From: Apiotrichum sp. Y4204
Taxonomy: Eukaryota > Basidiomycota > Tremellomycetes > Trichosporonales > Trichosporonaceae
Direction: 5' to 3'
DNA: 64,000 bases
Assembly (NCBI GenBank): GCA_025531455.1
Contig: JAMYHL010000034.1
Coordinates: 1-64,000 of the forward strand
Part shown: positions 21,624-35,786 of the stretch, one piece after another
Layout of the letters: the number at the start of each line of letters is the position of its first letter
How positions within the stretch are numbered: position 1 is the first letter of the stretch
Notes under the pieces: model-generated
Database searches by the model: none
Told to the model about the DNA's origin: nothing
The model's input: the letters and a program-made list of their open reading frames with translations, nothing else
Position numbers and translations under genes: made by a program

Positions 21624-23101
21624 ACCCGCGGCGCTCGGCACTTGTGACACCCCCATCATGATCCGATACGACCTTGACGCCCTGCTATGACCCACTCAAT
21701 TCCGATACCGACCTGCGCCATCTGTGCCATGTGCCACCTCACAGTCTCTCGCATATAGACTTCTCACGCCCCAAACTTGAACTCGAACTTGAACCCGAAC
21801 GCTCACACCGAGCGGCACTGCGAAGGACGCAAAGAAACGTGCCGCCGTGTGCTGTCTGTGCCACTCTGATCCGTGTGCCATTCCATGTCTTCCCCCTCAA
21901 CTCTGTCTGCTGTTAGCTACCTCTGAAACGACCACTCGCCCCCGCGGCACGACCAAAAGGCCCCCTCCTGCGGCCCCGCCGCCTGGCGTATGGCAGTTGT
22001 ATTCCATTCCATTTGCATGTAAACCAGTGTGCATTGCGCAAGGCGCTTCCGGCGCGAAGTGCCGACCCGAGCGCCACCGGAGCAGCGCGACCGGAGCGAG
22101 GGTCGGGGCGGGCAGAAACGCCTTTCCGAGTCGCGAAGCATCGGTCGCCACCGGCTCTGATCTCTCGTGCGACCTAGCCCGACAGATTTGGTATTGCTGA
22201 TCTGTGGGGAGAACAACTGACAACTGACTTGACGTCTGACAGAAGACAGGACTCTGGTACTCTGAGCAGCATGAGCTGTGCACAGAGTGACAGCGCACGG
22301 ATATCCGATTCCTGCATCGACATGAGAACAACAATAAACAAAGTAATCATAAACAACATCAGAGTGTGTGACGCAAGTGACGAGTGACACTCAAACAAAC
22401 ACCCGGCCCAAAAGAAAAGGGACAAAGACAAAGAAAAAACCAAACCTTGACACTCTAAAACCAAACGACCCAGACCGAAATCAACCCCATCCAGCCCACA
22501 GGACCAGCCCACAGGACCAGCCCACAGCCCCCGCCGCGCCACGGACCGAGCCGCACGCAGGACGCAGGGTGCCCGGGAATGATCTCTGGATGCAGAGGCG
22601 GGACAATGGACCCATAGACCCATAGACCCATGGACATATGGACCACCCGCGGACCCGGCAGTGGTACAGTGCCCAGTCAGTGGACGTGTGGCGCCGCGGC
22701 GCCTGCGGCGGCGGCGTGACGTGTCCGTGCCCCCGTCTTGGATGGGAAGGTGGGCATGGCAGAGACTCGAGAGGCGGAGAGCTTGAGAATGGCCGCGTTG
22801 CTTTGTGCTTCGGGTGTGTAGCGCTGTGGCGGTGTGAGTGCTTCTGGCCCGGTTCTGTCTCGCTGCGTGTTGAAATGTGCGTTCGTGTCAGTCTTCGGTC
22901 ATCAGTATACCGTGGCGGATAACTTCTCTTCCTCTCCTTGGCCGCATGCGCCAGAGTGGACGATACACTCCCCCGCTGGCTCTCGTACAGTAGAGTGCAT
23001 CTCGACCAATGCTAAAGACATGAACGCATGATCTATCACGACGGCGCCGCGCGGCGCCGACACGGGGTATATGCCGGGCACTAGATGGTGTCGTCGGTGT
23101 T
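21624..23101. other. Convergent intergenic region
   Basis: About 1.5 kb separates the serine-rich gene and the 3' end of the minus-strand DnaJ gene. It contains short direct repeats such as GACCCATA at about 22610-22640 and several GGCGCCGCGGCGCC-like palindromes (near 22690 and 23045). No gene is supported. Confidence 0.5.
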
Positions 23102-24979
23102 TTACTCTGTAATTGTCAGCTGTGGTCTTGGATGGGGGTGGGAGGGTAAGGGTGGTTCTCGGCGTGAGGCATCGAGCTCTGAAAGACGCCATCTGAGTTC
23201 TCGCGCTCAAACCGAAACCACCGTCACTCCACTGCCGCGCCGCGCGGCCGCGGATACACTCACGCTGGGCGCACTGGACACCAGGGCGGTCGTCGTCGTC
23301 CTCGTCCATGTCGTCGCCGTTGGAGGCGGCGGTGCGGCGCTGGCGGTCGTTGGGCTCCTCGAGGGTGACCTCCTCGACGTGGATCTTCTTGTCGAGCTTG
23401 GGGAGCGCCGGGCGCTTGGGGAGGGCCTTCTCGAGGAGGGGGAAGGAAGACGGCTCGAGCGAGGGGGGGAAGACGACGTTGAGGCGGACAAAGAGGTCGC
23501 CGAGCTCGTGGTGGCGGAACGAGGGCATGCCGCCGCCGGAAATGCACTTGAGCGCTCCGGGCTTGATGATCTCGCCGGGGACAATCGTGACGTGGAGCGC
23601 GCGGTCGTCGAGGTGCTGGATGATAAACTCGCCGCCTGCGAGCGCGGTAAGGAGGTCGATGTCGGCCTCGGCAAAGAGGTCGTCGCCCTTGCGCTGGAAG
23701 CGCTCGTGCGGCTTCTCCTCGACAACAATGACAACATCTCCGGGGACGACACCGGGCGCCTGGTCTGATTCGCCGGCAAACTTGATCTGCTGGCCAGACT
23801 TCATGCCCTTGTCGATGTGGACCTCCAGGACCTTGCGCTCCGACATGACCTTCTTGCCGTTACAGGTCTTGCACCGGTCCTTGGGGTTCATGATCTCACC
23901 GGTACCCTCACACTCGTTACAGGGCTGCTGGATCTGCTGCATCATCGGACCCAGCTGGCGGTACATGACCTTGACACCCTGGCCACGGCACGACGAACAG
24001 GTCTGGACAGCTCCCTTCTTGCCGCCACGGCCCTCACACGATCCACAGAGCACCGACTTGGAAAGCGCGAGCTTCTGCACCTTGCCCTTGTACAGGTCCT
24101 CGAGCGAGACGCCGATACGGTGAACAAGGTCTTTTCCACGACGGGGTCCAGAGGGACGGCCACCTAAATGTCAGAGAGGAAACAGCAAAAAAGACCACGC
24201 GTTACTCACCACCGCCGAAGAAGCCACCACCGCCACCGAACAGCTGGGAGAAGAGGTCCTGGGGGTCCATGCCGCCCATGCCGCCCATACCACCGCCCTC
24301 AAGACCCTCCTTGCCCGCCTGGTCGTAGATTGAACGCTTCTGCGAGTCGGAGAGCACCTCGTACGCGTGCGTCAGCTCCTTGAAGAGCTCGGGGTCGCCG
24401 CCCTTGTCGGGGTGGTGCTTGAGCGCACTGCAGTGTGTCAGCGGGAAGTCGGCACTGTGGCACAGGGTAGAGTTGGGCCGCCTCGGACATGCGCAACATA
24501 CCTTTTGCGGTACGCCTTCTTGATCTCGTCATCGCCGGCGTTGGGGCTCACACCCAGAAGGTCGCTGTAGGGAAAATGGAAAGTAAAGAGAGTGACAAAG
24601 TGGTTCAGGTCGTAGAAGGAAGCGTGTGGTCAGCGGACGAACGTGGCGACGGAATATGGCGCTACTCACTAGTACTCGCTGCATGGGGAATGTAGTCAGA
24701 TCGAGAGAAGTGCGATGGTAAAAGAAATGTGGAGCAGTGCGAATAAGACAGTGCGGACGACGTATTGAAGCGATCATGTCAGTACACACTCTCGGGCGAC
24801 GGAGCCATGAGCAACTTTTGGCCACCAGCTGACAATCGGCGCGCAGGTGCAGGTGCAGCCGGTGCAGCAGCTCTTTCTGGGCGCGACTGCATCGTACACC
24901 GGCTGCAATGCAGCTGTGCACGCCCCCGTCTGGGAACGCCTGCTGTTGTCCGCGCGGGTACTTACGTCTCCTTAACCAT
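23102..24979 (-). CDS. YDJ1: Type I DnaJ (Hsp40) chaperone, farnesylated Ydj1-like
   Basis: This co-chaperone stimulates Hsp70 ATPase and delivers substrates in the cytosol. Six exons, 24966-24979, 24670-24678, 24502-24564, 24210-24427, 23264-24163 and 23102-23106, encode 402 residues. The J domain begins [18 protein letters not shown], with HPD at 34-36. A Gly/Phe-rich region ([10 protein letters not shown]) follows, then four zinc-binding repeats [24 protein letters not shown] and CKTCNGKK, then the substrate-binding C-terminal domains. The protein ends Cys-Ala-Gln-Gln, a CaaX farnesylation signal as in yeast Ydj1. The gene structure is striking. Exon 2 is only 9 nt, and the last coding exon is 5 nt, supplying the final two bases of the last Gln and the TAA stop. 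Intron 1 is 287 nt, long for this genome. Confidence 0.94.
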
Positions 24980-26291
24980 GTCGGATAGCGCGGTGATCGA
25001 AGTGGAAGAGGTGGTGAGTTGGGTAGGATGAAAATGAGAGCAAAGGGAATTTTGTGGATGTGGACAACGGACGGGGGTCTCGGTGGCCGGTGTGTGGGTG
25101 AGTGATGGAATAGAGTAGAAAAACGGCTAAGTTCGGGCTTGCTTGGAAATCGGGGGTGGGGGGGGGGGGGACCACAGGAACCCTCTTTATTAATTCAGTA
25201 CAAAGGGGTTGTCACTGGAGTAGAGTGGGTGGCGGTAGTCTGGTATTCCGCAGATTCAAATCGAAATGGAATGGGATTACAACGCCGAGCGCCGAGACAC
25301 AGTCAGAATAGCAGGGGGGTTAATGCTGAAGGGGGGGGGAAAAGGGGGAGCGAAAGGGGGTGAGATGGGGAAGGGGGCTTAAGAGGCCGACGGCGACAGT
25401 GGCAGCGGCAGGAATGGAGAGAGGCGAGCGATGGCCGAGAGCGGGCAACGCAGCGAGCAGAGAGATAAGCAGACACGGAATGACATCGTCGCAACTCTCG
25501 CAGCAAAGCAATACACGCGTCGGTATGCTACAGACACCAAAAGAAACGCCCAGAATGTGCTGCAGAGGCCTGGGGTGTGGAGTTCTATTGCCACCATCAC
25601 ACACACAGAGCGGTACATAGAAATGGTGTTGCTGGAATTGCCCTTGCCCTTTGCCCCTTGTTTTGCTTGTTGCATCACTCGTCATCGCCGTCGTCCTCCT
25701 TGCTGCTACGCGTCTCTCTCTCTCCGATCGCCGTGTCGCCGCCGACAGAAACAACGCGCGCAGCACCAGCAGGACTTTTTTCCTTGATTTTTTTTTTTTT
25801 TTCTTATTTTTTTTTTCCTGCCCGGTCGCCGATTTTCCAGCACATTCTGTGTGCTTTTCTTGCCAAGAATCCTCCTAAAAACCCAGTAACTCCACTTCCG
25901 GAGAGACTAATAAAATTTACGTAAATAGTATCAAAACACCACGCCATTATCACGTGTAGAGGCGGGACAAATAAACCTTATTACATAATTGTTGTACTTG
26001 GTCGTGTGGGCTGGCTCCGGACCGTCTCACCGTGTGTGTGTCCTACTGGCTGTGCACGAGATGCATATCGTTTGCCGTTCTCGAGTAGCTCATTTCGATG
26101 CTGCTCGTCGTTTGTTGTTCCTCATATATCCATCGCGCACATCCATCACCGCATCCATCCGGTTCTGTCTCAAAAGTCGACCCACTGCATAGCATCGCCC
26201 GATAGACCGCGAGGGACAGCACTCACCACCCACTGGCGACACTTCAAAGGAGGGGAAGGAAAGGGACCACGCGCGTTCACATGGATAAACA
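24980..26291. promoter_or_regulatory. Divergent region between DnaJ and PP4R2 genes
   Basis: This 1.3-kb interval is upstream of both flanking genes. It contains a G-run at about 25154-25169, purine-rich blocks at 25310-25440, and T-runs at about 25788-25817. I looked for heat-shock elements upstream of the DnaJ gene but found only loosely spaced TTC/GAA units around 25240-25275, not a convincing array. Confidence 0.5.
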
Positions 26292-28112
26292 ATGGCTCCA
26301 ATTCCAAGGGCCAAAAGCCCTGTTGTAGGTGCGTCGCGTCGTCTGAGCACGGATGTGGATCCTGGGAAGATGGGCGTCACTACTGCTGTCATCTTCGTCT
26401 CTATCTACGCTGTTGACTTTGTGATGTGTTAGCTGACGTACCAGAGAACACTGATCCCGTGCTCGTCAAGCTTGCTGAGACTGCCACCTTTGAGTGAGTT
26501 GATGTCTTTCACGCTGAACTCACACGCAGTGTACCATGGGAGGACCTCCGGCATAGTCTGTATCTCGGTCTCGTCGGCGCGCTGCCACTGTTTATCGAGA
26601 AGGGCCCGCCGGTACAGTACACTGGTCTGATCATGATCGAGCCCGCACCTTCCCCGACAAGTGGTCCGGACTGGGCGGAGCGGGAAATGCGGATGCGAGA
26701 AGAACACCCCGAGTTGCGGCCATCGACGCACGGCGGGTTGGTAATCCCGCCCTTCCCGCCACTGGACACGGAGCGGCGGCGGCGGCCGTCGCGGCTGAAT
26801 GGCACGCCGAGATCGCCGTTCGAAGACGGCAAAAATCCGTTTGACGAGTCGAAAAACCCGTTCGAGGACGACTGGGATGAGGAGACGATTATTGGCGGGC
26901 GCAAGCTGCCCGGATGGTACGACGCAGAGGAGGGCAAGAAGGAGGTCGATCGGGTGGCGAAGAGGCTCGAGGCTTTGACTTTGTGGGTTAGAGCTCATCC
27001 ATTGAAAACTAACCCTCAGCCCGCCGTTTACGATCCAGCGACTGGCTGAGCTCCTACTCGCGCCGACAAGACTGCATTCGACGCTTGGAAAGTTCCTGCG
27101 TGCAGTGGAGAAGCTCCTATCGGTGTCGACCGCATATTCTCCGCCGTCGTACACATACGTCCCGCCACCAACGCTCCCCCTCGACGACTCGGAGGAGATG
27201 ATCACGATCCCGCGCGATACCAGCTCGACCGTGCCTCCAGGTTCCATGACTCCCCTCTTCTCCCCCATACCGTTCCTGTCGTCGCACGACATGGATGGCC
27301 TCGACGAATCCCTCATGGACGCAGGCGAGGGCGGGGTCGAGGACGGCCTCATGTCCCCGCTCGCACTGGAAAGCGGCGTCTTCTCCCACCAGCAGGGCCC
27401 GCGACGCTCGCCGACCCCCGAGCCGGGAGAGGATGTGGAGATGGGCGACGAGGCGAATCCCGACCATCCCGACCCCGAGGAGCCAAGTCGCCCATCCGCG
27501 CCGGAACCCACCGAGGCAGCGAGCGCGCCTGCGAACGGCGAGTCCGAGAACCCAGGACATGCACCGTACATGGGCCGGGTGGACGAGCTGGACGCAGGAC
27601 CAATCACGTCGAACGGGCACAGCAACGAGGACGAGGTGCGCGGCGTCGGCGAGCGCGGCGACATGGCGCCGCACGGGATGAGCGAGCGCCCTGTGCCGAT
27701 CACAGCGACGACGGTGATTACTGAGGAGGAGCGCGAGATTGCGCCATTACCTGCGCGGGCGGAGGCGGAGGCCAAGAGCGAGACTGAGGGTGCGCCAGAT
27801 GACACACCGGCGGATGCGCCAGCTGACGACTCGGCAGAGTCGGCGGGCGAGCCGGACGCGTCCAAGTCTGAGGCTGCGACGAGTGGAGAGGCGGAGACTG
27901 GGACCAGTGAGGGGACCAGCGGTGACGTCAAGGATGTGAAGGAGGTTGAGGGGCCAAAGGAGGCTGAGGAGCCTGAGGGGGCCAAGGAGGAGGGTCCGAG
28001 CCAGGCTATGGAGGGCATCACGGAGTCGAAGGCAGAGGAGACACAACCAGGGAGCGAGGGAGAGGAGGCAAAGGTGGACAAGGTTGATGCTGAGGGCGCG
28101 CCGGCGGCATAG
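26292..28112 (+). CDS. PSY4: Protein phosphatase 4 regulatory subunit 2 homologue
   Basis: PP4R2 proteins (Psy4 in yeast) target phosphatase 4, which dephosphorylates gamma-H2A and other DNA-damage substrates. Four exons, 26292-26328, 26445-26493, 26530-26982 and 27020-28112, encode 543 residues. The family signature is split over the exons: NTDPVLVKLAETATF near residue 14, the hydrophobic LYLGLVGALPLFI helix, and PPFTIQRLAELLLAPTRLH followed by KFLRAVEKLLSVST at about residues 181-215. Between them a linker of about 100 residues contains three PF(E/D) motifs (SPFEDGKNPFDESKNPFEDD). The C-terminal 300 residues are acidic and Glu/Ala/Ser-rich, as in other R2 subunits. The short first exon is the least certain part of the model. 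A long minus-strand frame across the gene has no recognisable domain and is a shadow. Confidence 0.86.
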
Positions 28113-28281
28113 TCACGCATGTATTACCATGATTCCATGAGCACTGTATGCACTTGATTGCTCGCACTACTTGATCTTTGACTCTCACATGTCCATGTCC
28201 ATTGCATCTCATTCTTGCAGTGCATACTTCTTGCATATTGTATACTCCTTTCTCCTTTACTCTTGCTCCGACAAGACAGGA

Positions 28282-31138
28282 TCACCACAGCTCGCACTGC
28301 TTGTGCGGGTTCATTCCCGAGCCGGGCTTGCACCCAAACGCCTCGTGGAAGGCCGGAAGGTTGCGCAGGGTGCCAACAGCGCGCCAGTACGGCGGCGAAT
28401 GGGGGTCGGTGCGGACGCGGGCGACGGCCGTGGCGGGGCGCGTGAGCTGGGCCCAGACGCGCGCAAAGGCGAGGAAGAAGAGCTGGTCGGGCGTGTACGG
28501 CAGGCCGGGGAGCTCGGAGGGGTGCTTCTCAGAGTCCTTCCACGCGGCGTATGCCTGCGCAAGGCCCGAGTCGGCAATGTCCTCGCCATTCGTGAGCTGT
28601 TGTCAGTTAGGTCCCGAACGCCCCTCAGCTGTACCCACATTACCATTCACATAGACCTTGCGGCCCTCGGCGTCGAGGACGTAGTACTGGGAGTACTGGC
28701 GCGCGACGCACTGCGCGCGCTCCTGGAAGGCCTTGACGGTCGAGTTGGTCCACCAGTCGCGGAGACGGCCCTTCTCGTCGTACTGCGCGCCCGAGTTGTC
28801 AAACGCGTGAGTCAGCTCGTGGGCGGCGACCGCGCCGAACGCGCCGTAGCGCAGGTACGCGGGCCAGCTGAGCGAGTAGAACGGCGGCTGGAGGATGCCG
28901 GCCGGGAAGACGATCTCGCCGTCGGGTGGCGAGTAGTACGCGTTGACGGTCTGGTGTGAGATAAGATTCCGAAGATTTCATCTCACCTGGGGATACATCT
29001 CCCACGAGTTGCGGTTGCGCTTGCGGCCGAGCGTGCCCCACGAGCGCGCGCCCTCGAGGAGCTCGGAGCGGAGGACGTTGCCAAAGAAGTCGTCCTTCTG
29101 GACCTTGAGGCGGGCGTACCACGCATTGATGCTCTCAGGTACCATCGTGTCGGGGTACAGCGGGTATCCGACCTTTGGAATGATTGCCTCGGCCTTCTTC
29201 TGCGCGGCGGCAGCCGACTTGGCGTCCATCCACTTGATGTGGGGGAGCTTCTTGTGGAATGCCGAGACGACAGAGTTGATGATGCCCTCGCCGTCGGCCT
29301 TGGCCTCGGGAGAGAATGCCTCGCGGACAAACTCGCGGCCAGCAATGAAGCCAACAAGGTTGTCCACCCAGCGGAGACAAACGTCCTGGCGGTTCTCCTC
29401 GGTGCCCTTCTTGATGCCCTGCAGCACCTCTTCGAGGCGGCGCTTCTCCTTGCGGACGTCGACGTCGGGCCCAAGAGCGGGAGAGTACGTGAGCGCAAGC
29501 TTGGTGATAAAGTAGGCCGACAGGACGTGGTCAGGCGTGTCGGCAACAATCTTGCTGACCAAATTGAGGTACGGCGGGTGGGTAACGGTGATGTTCTCCG
29601 GGAAGAGGCGCGGGGCGAAAGCTGAGAGGTACGCGTTGAGGTCGAGGAAGGGCAGCGCCGCGTCGACCTCCTTGGCCGAGTAGGGGTTGTACGCAAAGTG
29701 CGGGTTGAAGAGGTACTCGGGGTCGGCGCCGGCACGCACAATCTTGCGCTCGAGCTCAACGACCTGGCCGGCGAGCTTGTCCATGCGCTTGTCGAGGGGC
29801 TCGCTGGGCTTCTTGGGCTCCTTGTCGTCCTCTCCAGGCCAGGGCCAGGGCCAGCCGTCGCTCTCCTCGGCCTCCTCAGTCTCTCCGGTCAGCATCGAGT
29901 CGGCGAGGGAGATGAGCTCCTCGGGGAGGCCACGCTTCGACTTGGAGCCTGTCGCCTTGGCGAGGTCGGTGAGGATACCGGAGATGACCGAGTGGTAGAG
30001 GTCAACAATGGGAGCCTCCTCGTAGTACTCCTTGGACGGGAGACCGCCAAAGGACTGGTACAGCCAGAGCGACTGGATTTGCGAGTCCTCGCCTCCGGCA
30101 TCGCCTTCAATCACAAAGTTGAAGAGGGTGTCGATGCCGCGGGCGTGCAGCCACGCGAGGGTCTTGGTGATGCGGTCACGGCGCTCCTTGGTGGTGTTGT
30201 TGGGCGCAAAGTCGAGCGACTGCGAAGCAACAGGCGTAGGGGGGAGGGCACCGTACTGACGCCCCTTGGACTGGCGGAGAAGCTCAAAGTTCTCCGCAGC
30301 GGCAAGCAGCTCCTCGGAAACAGTGTAGTCCTCGTTGTACGCGCCACGCCACTCGGCAGCCTCGTCGGCAACCGAGTACGGAAGGAGGTTGACGTCAAAC
30401 TTGCCAAACGTGTCAACGACGTGCTTGACGAGCGGTACGATAGGCTTGTTGCCGACCTTGTTCAACTCGTCAATGTCCATGCAGCTGTCGTAGACGTTCC
30501 GGAGCTTGCGGAGGTTCTCCTTCTCCGGGTCAGCGGCAAGAGGCTCTTCCTGGGGGATGCCCTCAATGACCTTAATGAGGATGCGCTTGTTGTTGTCTGA
30601 TACCTCGTTGAACGAGCCGATCAGCCCGCGGTCAGCGGGGATGACGGCGTTGTCGAGCCAGCCGCCCACGGCAAACTGGTAGAAATCGTCACATGGGTCG
30701 GCGGTCGAGTTCATCGACTTGACGATCGCCGCAGCGGCGACAACACAGTCGGTCGAGGTGCACACCTGTCGTCAGTGGGTTTTGTTGTTACACGTGTTTA
30801 CCCACCTTGGGGAGATCGGGGACCGAGGGCGGCTTGGGCGCATGGTGCTTGCGCTCCTTCTTGAGCTGGTGCTCCGTCTCGGCAAACAGGCCGATAAAGA
30901 CACCCGCAATGATCAAGAGCAGAATGGCTGCAACAGCGAGCACGCGCTCCAGCCGCGTGAGCGGCCGCGACGGGTCGTACACGCCGAGCACGCGCGAGTC
31001 GGCATTGCGGTTGTTCGAGTTTGTGGTCGAGGCCCCCTCCTCGGGCTGGGAGAGGAGAGGGGCGTTCTCTGCGTCTTGTTAGCCTCTGTCAACGGGAGAG
31101 AACGCACCTTCGTCTGTGGAGGGCCGTGGTTCGGCCAT
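28282..31138 (-). CDS. M13 family zinc metallopeptidase (neprilysin-like), type II membrane protein
   Basis: M13 peptidases are ectoenzymes that cut small peptides. Five exons, 31108-31138, 30806-31068, 28987-30765, 28651-28950 and 28282-28596, give 895 residues. A cytosolic tail of about 52 residues precedes one membrane helix (about 53-72, LAVAAILLLIIAGVFIGLF), then the lumenal part. Family motifs are complete: DPCDDFYQFAVGGW after the stem, substrate-binding NAYYSP at 694-699, HELTH at 735-739, EDIAD with ligand Glu796 and Asp800, and the C-terminal NPHKQCELW. An insert around residue 410 is Trp/Pro/Glu-rich (GWPWPWPGEDD). The gene is divergent from MCM6 with 509 bp between starts. The donor of exon 4 was placed at GTGAAT (28650) because only this joins to LTNGED in frame; a neighbouring GTAATG site would break the motif. 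Confidence 0.93.
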
Positions 31139-31647
31139 GGTGGGTGGATGGATGGAGTGATGACAAGTACGAGCTGTGGTCGTCGTCGTCGTCGTTGATA
31201 TAAAGGAGGGTTACGGATGCCCCTCTCTCTCTCTCGCTCTCATTCTCACATGGGTGGGTTGAATCCGTGGGATTATGACGCGTGCGATCAGCAGTAACAC
31301 CGTGTGACGCACGGCGGGAGCCGATCCACCAGAGAATGGATCCGCGCGGTGATCGCGGTTAGTGCACATTAGTGGCAACCAGATTACTAGCTAATTACCA
31401 AAAGTGGGTGCTCAATTAGCAAAAGTGGAAAATAGAAAATAGAACAAGGATCCACGCGATCCGCGTGCTGCGTGGCGCGTGGCACGAGCGTCTCGATTTG
31501 CTTCCGCTCATCTGGGTGAGAATTCAGGACGCGTCGCGCGTCGGATGCGACGCGACTGGACAGACCAAGTGAATGGAGGAGATGAACATCCGGCCCGCCC
31601 CCTCTGTTGTTCTCGTCAACATCACCCATCCCCACCCACTCGCCACC
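31139..31647. promoter_or_regulatory. Bidirectional promoter region M13 peptidase/MCM6
   Basis: This 509-bp interval separates divergent start codons. It contains two ACGCGT hexamers, at 31278-31283 and 31529-31534, and several CGCGT/ACGCG near-matches. A pyrimidine-rich leader precedes the MCM6 ATG. ACGCGT is the MCB site bound by the fungal G1/S factor MBF at replication genes, so it may act on MCM6. Confidence 0.55.
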
Positions 31648-34551
<2,904 letters not shown>

Positions 34552-34814
34552 TGTATTTTGTATTACCATGCAGTGTGTTTTGACGATCTGGGTTGCCGGT
34601 AGGGGCAATGTAAGCTCGTGTTAAATCATACAGGAACATGTCAGGCTGGCAGGGATCGTGGCATCAGCCGCCAGGGTAGTTCTGACCTTGAGCTCGCAAT
34701 CAGACGTGCGGCCCAACTCATCAGTCACTCAGTGATCCAGATCCATCCCAATCTCCTTCCAAGTCCCGCAATCGCGATCATATACTGCATATACTCTCTA
34801 TCCACCCCCTCAGT
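34552..34814. other. Convergent 3' intergenic region
   Basis: The MCM6 and proteasome alpha-2 genes converge here with 263 bp between stop codons. Only 3' UTR-like AT-richer sequence is seen. Confidence 0.6.
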
Positions 34815-35786
34815 CTAGAGCGAGAGGTAGTCCCTGACCTCCTGGTCGCTCAGCTTGCGGAATGTAGGCGGGGCGCGCTCGCCGCTCTTGGCGACCATCT
34901 GCTCGGGGGTGGGGACGGTGACGATGCCAATCTCAATGGTCTCGGGGGTCATCTGGCCCTCAAAGCCCTCCTTGAGCGTCAGGAGCGCCGTGTGGATTGC
35001 GTCCTCGAGCGAGAGGTCGTCGTTGTACCTGATGTTAGAAATAGAGTCTTGGGAGCCGTTATCTGGGGGCTGAAAAGGACAGCTTCTAACCCATATACGG
35101 CTCTCTCCGTACTCACCGCTTCTCGAGGAAGGTCTTGCCGTTGACCATGTTCTTGCCGATCGCGCTCGCCTTCCACGCCCAGTACGAGCCCGACGGGTCG
35201 ACCTGGTACAGCGACTGGCCGCGGTGCGAGTCCCATCCGGCAATGAGGAGTGATATGCCGTACGGGCGAACACCACTGATTGTCAGCTAGACAGGACTAA
35301 TGTGACAGCTGAACGTACCCCGACTGCGTCGCCTTCTGCATGACGGCCGCGACCTCCTGCACGAGCACCTTGGTCGGGGGGTACTCGCCGTAGACCTTCC
35401 AGTATGCCTGGGCAATCTTGCGGGCCTTGGCGACGAGGATGCGGAAGTCGGGCCCCATCCCGCTGTACACAAAGCCAATGTGCGGGCAGATCGGCGCGAC
35501 CTTTTCAATCATGCTTGCGTCAATCAGCGCCGACGTGTCCTTCTTCTCGGTCGCGAGCACGACGCCGTTCGTCGCTGCTGTCAGTGATGGAATGGATATC
35601 AGAATGTTGGATAGCGGTAAATCCTCCAAAGAAAGGTACCGCTTCTCTCTACCCACCCTTGATACCCAGAGACGTCGTGCCGCCCGCCACGGCCGCAAGC
35701 GCATGCTCGATCTGGACGAGCTTGCCCGAGGGCGAGAAGGTCGTGAGCGAGAACGAGTACGCGCCGCCGCCGCCGGGTGCGGACAT
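34815..35786 (-). CDS. PRE8: 20S proteasome subunit alpha-2
   Basis: This subunit forms part of the outer ring of the 20S core that gates substrate entry. Four exons, 35657-35786, 35319-35577, 35117-35275 and 34815-35028, encode 253 residues, the normal family length. The N-terminus [20 protein letters not shown] followed by [12 protein letters not shown] is the proteasome alpha signature, and the subunit-type features [27 protein letters not shown] and [15 protein letters not shown] point to alpha-2 rather than another alpha subunit. The C-terminus ends DYLSL. Intron phases all agree. Introns are 79, 41 and 88 nt, larger than those in RAD17 and MCM6. Confidence 0.95.

Noticed and set aside
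25200..25300. A heat-shock element for the DnaJ gene
   Set aside because: TTC and GAA triplets occur but not in the 5-bp phased nTTCnnGAAn arrangement.
26429..28120. A 563-codon minus-strand frame across the PP4R2 homologue
   Set aside because: Ser/Pro/Gly-rich shadow of the acidic plus-strand tail; no conserved motif, while the plus strand has the PP4R2 signature.
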